Origin: Aristolochia californica
Lineage: Eukaryota > Streptophyta > Magnoliopsida > Piperales > Aristolochiaceae
NCBI GenBank assembly: GCA_029961685.1
Contig: JARWKL010000006.1
Span: 3,720,001-3,784,000 of the forward strand
Reading direction: 5' to 3'
Length of the DNA stretch: 64,000 bases
A program made the translations under genes and the position numbers. This document shows, one piece after another, positions 57,559 through 64,000 of this stretch (positions are counted from its first letter, which is position 1; every line of letters begins with the position of its first letter). The notes under the pieces are model-generated. The model had not been told where the DNA came from, made no database searches, and saw only the letters and a program-made list of their open reading frames with translations.

Positions 57559-60463
57559 TGATGGAAGGGAAACTGTTTGATTCGAGGGTCACGTCCGTGT
57601 CGCCGTCTCCGGCTTGGAGACACAGAGGCGGTGCGGCTGCTGGAATCTTGTCGACTTCGCTGTGGTCTTGTGGAGACAGTGAGTTCTAGATTGCTGCTTT
57701 CTGATTTGAGTTCTTATTTGTCAGTGTTCTGCACCATTAACCAATTCGTTTTATGTATTTTTGGCTTCTGATTTCCCATTTCAGGAATTTCACTCTGTGC
57801 TTCATATTCACCAGCTCGAGCTCCAAACGGAAGCATCGATTCATTTTCTCAGACAGATTTGATTTTTGGAAGTAACTTACTGAAAGTTAATGAAGTGAAT
57901 GGCACATCTCCAAGTTTATTATCCAGAGAAAGAGTTCTACTTGATGCACACGATGATGTATACGAGGGAGTAGTCGTTAATCCTGAAACCTTACCATCTA
58001 ACCCACTTGCATTTGCTTCTATGCTTCAGTCTTCGATTTCTCATTGGAAATTGATGGTAATTTCACATTGATTCTCTTCAACTCTGTAACTCAATTCCCC
58101 GTAAATGGATGCTTTCATCTCTATTATGTTTCGAAATCCTCGTTTGCTTTGAACCACTTGTGTTTTCCTTTTTCACCTCAGGGCAAGAAAGGAGTGTGGC
58201 TCAAGGTACCTCTAGAAAGGGCTGAACTTGTTCCTATTGCCGTGAAGGTATATTTCATGTCTATGACTACATTACAAGAATTCCCTAGTAAGAGTGAATA
58301 AGAGATATAAATCATAAACCAATTACATCAGTGTCACCCTAATTATATCATATCATGCATCAGTCAAGATTTTTTTATACATTTTCCTTTCTTTCTTATG
58401 GTGTGATAGTGTTATTCCAAGACAGATACCATCTTAGAGACTATAATTCACTCTCAGAATTGTTTTTTAATGGGATGATGATTTTGTTGAAGCTTTGGCT
58501 GCTAACATTACATGTTAGTCATGGGAATAGTTTTACACAAGAAGATTTAGAGTTTGTTTTATTGTGTAAAACCTGTTAAGGAATGAACAGGATCATTGCT
58601 TGGTTATAGTTTATGCAGCCTTGACAAATGCACTTACAGGAGGGATTCGAATACCACCATGCAGAGCAGGGCTATGTTATGATGACATACTGGATTCCTG
58701 AAGGACCTTGCATGCTCCCAGCCAATGCTTCACATCAAGTTGGAGTTGGTGGTTTTGTACTTAATAACAAAAATGAGGTAAGTAATATAACCTTTCGAAA
58801 TCTTAACCTGGATTAAATAATATAAAATACCAACATTTCAGGCAAATCGTTTATTAACCATTCGAAATCTTAACCTGGAAGCAGTTACTTCTGCATGCAG
58901 GTTCTAGTTGTACAGGAAAAACACTGCCTCCCAAGATTTAAGGGTGTTTGGAAGTTGCCTACTGGGTTCATTCTTGAGGTATAGTTCATACCAAATTACA
59001 CCGGCTAAAATCCATTATGTCCTCTTCAATTAAAATATTAATCTTTATTTCTTACAGTCTGAGGAGATCTACTCTGGAGTTGTCAGAGAAGTGAAGGAGG
59101 AAACTGGTGTAAGCAGCAAAAACTTCATCTTTTTTCCTGTTTTTTTTCTAAAATCTGGCTACGCAAAAACTTCATTTGGTTTTCTGCTTCTAAAATCTGG
59201 TCAAACTGTTGGTTTTTTCTTTTCTGATTGGTGTACAAACTTGCAAATGTTCAAGGATCAGAACATTCTCTAGAGAAGCACATTACCACTAAGAACAAGG
59301 TTTTTATTGCTTGTACAAACTAAAGCTTGCCCTGCAGTCCATTCAGTGTCAAGAGGACTGTCCTGCATCTATTTCCATGCACCCTCATTAACGGTTTTTG
59401 TAACTGGCATTTCTGTTGATATGACAGATTGATACAGAGTTTGTGGAAATTATTGCTTTCAGGTAATACTGGTTATTCTCTACAAATTATTTTATTTCCC
59501 CAAAATTATGCTGGCATAGCAGAAAAAAACTAAATTATCAGATATGCTTACACCTCCAAATTTTAAGAAAAATCAGAATTCATTTTGGACCACTTTTGCC
59601 AGATTGCTATTCTAGTCTGAAAACCCTTGAGGACAACTTGTGGAAACAAGACTTGCCCAGTAAGTCTAATGGATCTTTATAGATGCCTAATAGTATTTAT
59701 GATTTCTTGATGTATAAACTCTTATAGAGCATTTCAAGCAAAAAAGAAATCCTCACAAATCTTCATGGTCAGTAACAAAAGTAACATAATTAGTTCAATT
59801 ATACGGAATGCATCCAGTTATTGCCCGTGTTGGAAAAATCCCACCTTTTAAAAATGCTGTTACCCCAATCTGCTTGAGTTCTCTTTCCGTGTAAAGCTCC
59901 CGTCTTCTTCACCGGAGAATTGAAGTTTCTCTAAACATCAAACACTGTTAGACCCAACGCTGATCTATCCAGAGTTATTGTTAGTCTTGAGTAATCCTTA
60001 TCAGATTCACATAGAAGGTAGCAGTAGTATTAGCACCTCTGTAACCATATTTTGGCTTCAGGCATGCACATCGAGTGGCTTTTGGAAAATCTGATCTATT
60101 CTTCATATGCATGCTGAGGCCTCTTTCAACACATATCATAGTGGATGATCTTGAAGTTCAAGCAGCGAAGGTAATACGAACACAAAAAAATTTTGAAACC
60201 TGGTTTTTTACTGACCATATTACTGGTTTTTAACTACTAAAGTGTGCTTTCTCCAGTGGATACCACTTGATGAGTTTACAGCACAGCAAGTAGTTCAAGG
60301 AGAGAGCATGTTCCAGAAAATAATTGAGATTTGTGTTGCTCGCCTAAGGAAACGTTATTGTGGATTAACAGCACATCATGTCATCTCTGAATTTGATGGG
60401 AAATCCTCCTCACTGTATTGTAACGTTCTGGAGCACCAAGATTTCAACTGCCATGGGGAATGA
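57558..60463 (+). CDS. NUDT8: Nudix hydrolase, NUDT8-like
   Basis: Nudix enzymes cleave nucleoside diphosphates linked to another moiety using Mg2+. Nine exons join in phase to 358 aa: 57558-57678, 57785-58056, 58182-58247, 58640-58777, 58901-58978, 59058-59108, 59428-59462, 60062-60170 and 60257-60463. The N-terminal ~100 residues include a basic, Ser/Ala-rich start (SPSPAWRHRGGAAAG), compatible with an organelle presequence. A pre-Nudix domain follows (GVWLKVPLERAELVPIAVK, EGFEYHHAEQGYVMMTYWIP), typical of the plant NUDT2/6/7/8/10 group. The Nudix box is complete: Gly221, Glu227, then REVKEETGI at 235-243. After it come FVEIIAFRHAHRVAFGKSDL and FFICMLRPLS, then WIPLDEF and RKRYCGLTAHHVISEFDGK. 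The C-terminal extension is what marks NUDT8 rather than the shorter ADP-ribose/NADH hydrolases. A second ATG follows the first directly. The substrate of NUDT8 is not known to me. Confidence 0.92.
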
Positions 60464-61171
60464 GTTTCTTCTTTACGCTGGTGTTTGTATATAAATTTAA
60501 CAGTAGACTTGGCAAATCTTTCCCAAGCTGTTCAGCCTTGCGGTATTTAACTCTTATGTAAATCAAATCTGTAAAGGGAAGTAAATTATAGTAATCTGTT
60601 TCTCAAATTGCCTCTGAAATGGCTTGTTTTGTGAAATTGCTCTAATGGAGTTGAAGATATAAGGGATTTAGGAGATGGCAGTGTTAGTAAATAAACTCTT
60701 TTTGACCTAGAACAATAGAAGATTTATTTGACTATCTCGTTTAATTTTTTATTTTATTTTTTAACAAGAAATCATTGAAGTGGAAAAAATTTCTTATCCC
60801 CACAACCGGCACCTATTTTACACGCCGAGCATGTTGCAATCCAGGAACCTATCACCTGATAACCAGAGAAGAATGTGGCCTCTTACGCTTCCTTGATTGG
60901 GCATTCAATGGTCGAAGTTATCCAGTCAATTTCACTATTGATATATTAAAGGAGTACCAGATATCAAATTGGACAAGTTTTTAAGTGGCCTCATCAACGA
61001 AATTGTCCCTAAACTTACTTTACAAGAACAGAAAATAGCATAATGGCAATCAAATTAATTGAATCAAGAAAGTTTTAATCTAAACGAGTCCGAAAGTTCA
61101 TCAGGAAATCGGATTACCGGGAGAACTTCCAAAATTGGCATGCATAAAACCAAGTTCCATGAAGCAACTTC
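60464..61171. other. Intergenic between convergent NUDT8 and TAF5 genes
   Basis: Contains both 3' UTRs. Short open frames at 60775-60984 and 61059-61280 match no family; the second is opposite the TAF5 last exon. Confidence 0.45.
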
Positions 61172-63394
61172 TCATTTTGAGAGCACCCCTGCTGCAAACA
61201 AAAGATTTCTCCGGGAGAACTGCAAAGGAAGAAAAATAAATGAAATGAATAATTTTTTTTTTTTCAAACGGCAGAAATGAACAAACATGACCAGCAAGAT
61301 GGGGAAACAGCCATGACTGTTTAAATTAAATAGAAGTTGGAGTCTACCTGCAAGGAATAGACTGGAGTTGATTTTGTGGGCAAAGTTTTCAATGACCTCA
61401 GTCTGTTAGCACCTCCAGTTTTGCTGGAAATATTTGGATGTTAAAGTTCAACAATGATTGCTTGGGGTAGAGCATAATGTGTGTTATGGTAAACATGTAA
61501 CTTACCTGTCGTCAGTTTTTGGACCTCTTACACTCGTAGTGACGTCCCATAGTTTTACAGTGCAATCAGCAGATCCAGAAGCCAGTAATGACCCTTCACA
61601 ACTGCAAAGTACTTTCATCATTTAAGTTGCTTCTCACAAACTGCTGCTATGTTATAAACTACATAAGATAATATAGTGATAGCAAAGCCACGACCTGAAA
61701 GCAAGCGTCCAAACACAAGATGTATGGCCCATTAGAGGTGTAACACACCGGCCACTTGAAAGATCCCACATCATGATCGTTCCATCTTCGTCACCAGATG
61801 CCATATACCGCCCATCTGGGGACATTGCTAATGACAGTACCATACTTCTATGGCCAATGAAAATACGTACACATTCTCCACTTTGGATATCCCATAGTCT
61901 GACTGTCTTGTCGCTAGAACCAGTTGCAATATAGTTACAATTTGCATGCCACTGTACACACTGAAGAAAATGTAAAGTAAATACAATGGGAATTTAAAAA
62001 ACAGAAAATCACACATTAAAATTTCCCTTAAACTGCAGATATACATGGAGAAAGTGTCAGAAATACTCAAGAAACATCACAAGAAGACTAAAGACTGAAC
62101 AAGCTTATATATCCTCAAGCAAACTAAATGTTTCAGCTGGAATGTAGAAATGATCTGAGATAGCAGAGGGAAACCATTCTGCAATAAAAAAAAACCATGT
62201 AAAAGTACTAGTTTCTTAGTTAAAAAGTGTTTTTAGTACAATTCTGTTGATTTTCATTTTTACACTTTATTAACTTTGACAAAAATCTATTGTAACTAGC
62301 AAGCTAGAAATATGGGAAGCAAACAGGCAAACCTTACGTCTATGTATTCCTAAGTCAGGCAATCGGAACCAAATATATTAAAGAATAAATGCAGGCTGCT
62401 GAAGTGACAATCAACATTTATAGTGTTATGAATCAGCCTATGCAAAAAAAGATGTAGGCTCCACAAGTGTAGACCAGCAATGCTTTCTAGAGTATTCGGT
62501 TTAAAACAGTGAAGAAGCACCATGTCAGAAGATTAGAGAGGAGGAGATAAGAGAGTTGAGATGGAAATGCACAGAAACTAGAAAAGAAAATTGAAAATGA
62601 ATATATTAGCAACAACTACGAGTGGCACCAAACAGGTAAGAAATGAGAGTAATTTGAGATGTTTTATGTTTGATGAGGACCTAATGTGCACTGGCAGGAT
62701 TGGTTTCTCAGGCACCTGTTAAGGGACAAATTAAATACAAACAGAGAAAGACAGAAAATGACATGTACAGAAGTGCTGTGGAAATAGTAGAACAAATAAA
62801 CCAAGCAATTGATAGGGCAGATGGTGAAGAATTCATGTAGAGTACCTGAACATATTTGACAAAAGTTGATGATGACAATGACGATGAGCCAGAATATAAA
62901 ACAACAGCAAAGATGATTTTTTTCCTTTACTATCAATTATTGCAATAAAAAAATCACATTTCTGCAACAGTTTTTCCCAGAAAAGAAAAATACATATACC
63001 TACATACATAGATCCAATTTGGATGAATTTCAAGAGAAGCTTTGCTTTACACATCAAACAAGAAGTAATTCAGATCTTGCATTTGTTTAGACATCTTGAA
63101 ATGAAAAGAGTCCAAGATGCCCATGAGACGGGAAAAAAAAACAACAAGGAAAATCAGACAGAAATGCAACAACATATTTCAGTGATTTCAGATTGAAACA
63201 ATAAAGTACTCCAGAGAATCTTAGAGACATTAATTCCAAAGCACATAAAACAACAGCAATAAATAAATTTGACTCACATCAACATCTGATAAATGCCCAG
63301 CCATTATTCTTAAAGGAATGATTCTGTCCATAGACCAAATCCTAGCAGTTCGATCATGTGATGAGCTCGCAAAATAATGTCCTAAAGGGCTAAA
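61172..63394 (-). CDS. TAF5: TAF5 (TFIID subunit 5), C-terminal WD40 part, continues beyond the window
   Basis: TAF5 is a scaffold subunit of the general transcription factor TFIID. Only the 3' exons are in the window, read on the minus strand: 63278-63394, 61695-61960, 61506-61601, 61348-61423 and 61172-61219 (stop TGA at 61172-61174). All join in phase. They encode four WD40 blades: FSPLGHYFASSSHDRTARIW; CVQWHANCNYIATGSSDKTV followed by RLWDIQSGE; MVLSLAMSPDGRYMASGDED followed by GTIMMWDLSSG; and CVWTLAFS with GSLLASGSADCTVKLWDVT. The conserved tail follows (RSLKTLPTKSTPVYSLQ, then FSRRNLLFAAGVLSK). This is almost word for word plant TAF5. Upstream exons, starting with the rest of the propeller, the NTD2 and the LisH domain, lie past 64000; the intron from 63395 exceeds 600 bp. 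Confidence 0.93.
61961..63277 (-). other. Long intron of TAF5
   Basis: 1.3-kb intron joining phase-0 exons (donor gtgagt at 63277 downward, acceptor cttcag at 61961-61966). No coding or repeat structure was recognised inside. Confidence 0.7.
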
Positions 63395-64000
63395 CTGTCA
63401 TGACAGAAAGCACCGGGAATAAGCAATATAAGCATTAGCAAAATGTAAAGAGTCTAGATAGAAATCATGGTTAAAATGTATGGTCCATGAAGAAGCAACT
63501 GAATGAATACAACTACCGAACAAAAACATTAAAGAAGTTGTATAACACCAAGGCAGGAATTTTATAATATCACAACATGGTATCACTAGGTTTTATTTAG
63601 TAGACATGCAACAAGATGTACCATTAATCATGGAAGGCTAAATGAGGCTCTATAAAACAAAATAATCTAACTAAACCTGAAACTAACAAGGTATTTGATC
63701 CTAATATCTAGATGTCAACTGATGCTAGTCAAGTACAAATGCATACTAAACAGGTAAACTGATGCCAATTGCAAAGACAACTCGAGATAACAACCTTAAA
63801 GGATTTCTATTGTTTTGAGGCATCCGCCAAATATGAACTGATTGAATGAAGGATATTTTCTTCAACCAAGTCCTGAAAGCACCATTGAGGCCCAAATTTT
63901 GACACCACCACATTTATGAAATCAAGTTTCAAGATAGACCTGCTACATGCTCCAAGCTATCTGATATATGGCCTTAAAAGGCGATTATGATGCTACAAGT
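63395..64000 (-). other. TAF5 intron continuing to the window edge
   Basis: AT-rich; the expected preceding exon (ending with VWDVQ in the family) is not present before 64000. Confidence 0.6.

Overview
The window is nuclear DNA of a flowering plant, most likely a eudicot. It shows AT-rich introns with GT/AG borders, plant-type gene families (PLS-class PPR protein, AHA proton pump, plastid isopropylmalate isomerase small subunit) and plant retrotransposon signatures such as an initiator-Met-tRNA primer-binding site. There is no prokaryotic operon, CRISPR array or rRNA gene. The best protein matches I recall are Arabidopsis-type: AHA7, the PPR protein At2g44880, IPMI small subunits, NUDT8 and TAF5. 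All of these comparisons are from memory.

Layout. 1-3.2 kb: a SNF7/VPS32-like gene fragment. 3.2-5.3 kb: non-coding transposon-like sequence with a ~242-bp tandem repeat. 5.58-11.12 kb: an eight-exon, 262-aa protein with three RanBP2-type zinc fingers. 11.7-12.9 kb: a collapsed Ty3/gypsy remnant. 14.86-21.61 kb: a complete 21-exon plasma-membrane H+-ATPase of 965 aa, with two decayed exon-head duplications in its introns. 22.15-23.97 kb: an intronless 608-aa PPR protein. 24.58-25.35 kb, minus strand: the intronless 254-aa plastid 3-isopropylmalate dehydratase small subunit. 26.72-32.89 kb, minus strand: a Ty1/copia element with both LTRs, primer-binding site and polypurine tract, but a decayed polyprotein. 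33.06-33.59 kb: a truncated nuclear poly(A)-binding protein (PABN) pseudogene. 34.3-48.5 kb: a cluster of at least five decayed PIF/Harbinger DNA transposon copies with AT-rich and CT-rich satellites. 49.72-50.82 kb: a four-exon, 161-aa protein of unknown function with a putative myristoylation start. 51.3-57.2 kb: repeat-rich intergenic DNA. 57.56-60.46 kb: a nine-exon, 358-aa Nudix hydrolase of the NUDT8 type. 61.17 kb to the right edge, minus strand: the 3' end of TAF5.

The live genes are unrelated housekeeping genes (RNA binding, proton pumping, organelle RNA processing, leucine biosynthesis, nucleotide-derivative hydrolysis, TFIID). They sit at the two flanks, and the middle ~25 kb is a transposon graveyard. 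I found no evidence for a new multi-gene system. The most unusual signals are the exon-head duplications inside the proton-pump gene, repeated rearrangements fusing the Harbinger transposase N-terminus to the Myb-like ORF1, a compound CT/C minisatellite next to telomere-like heptamers, and a short uORF whose stop overlaps the NUDT8 start codon.

Exon borders were placed by eye from splice signals, reading phase and family knowledge, and no alignment or transcript data were used.
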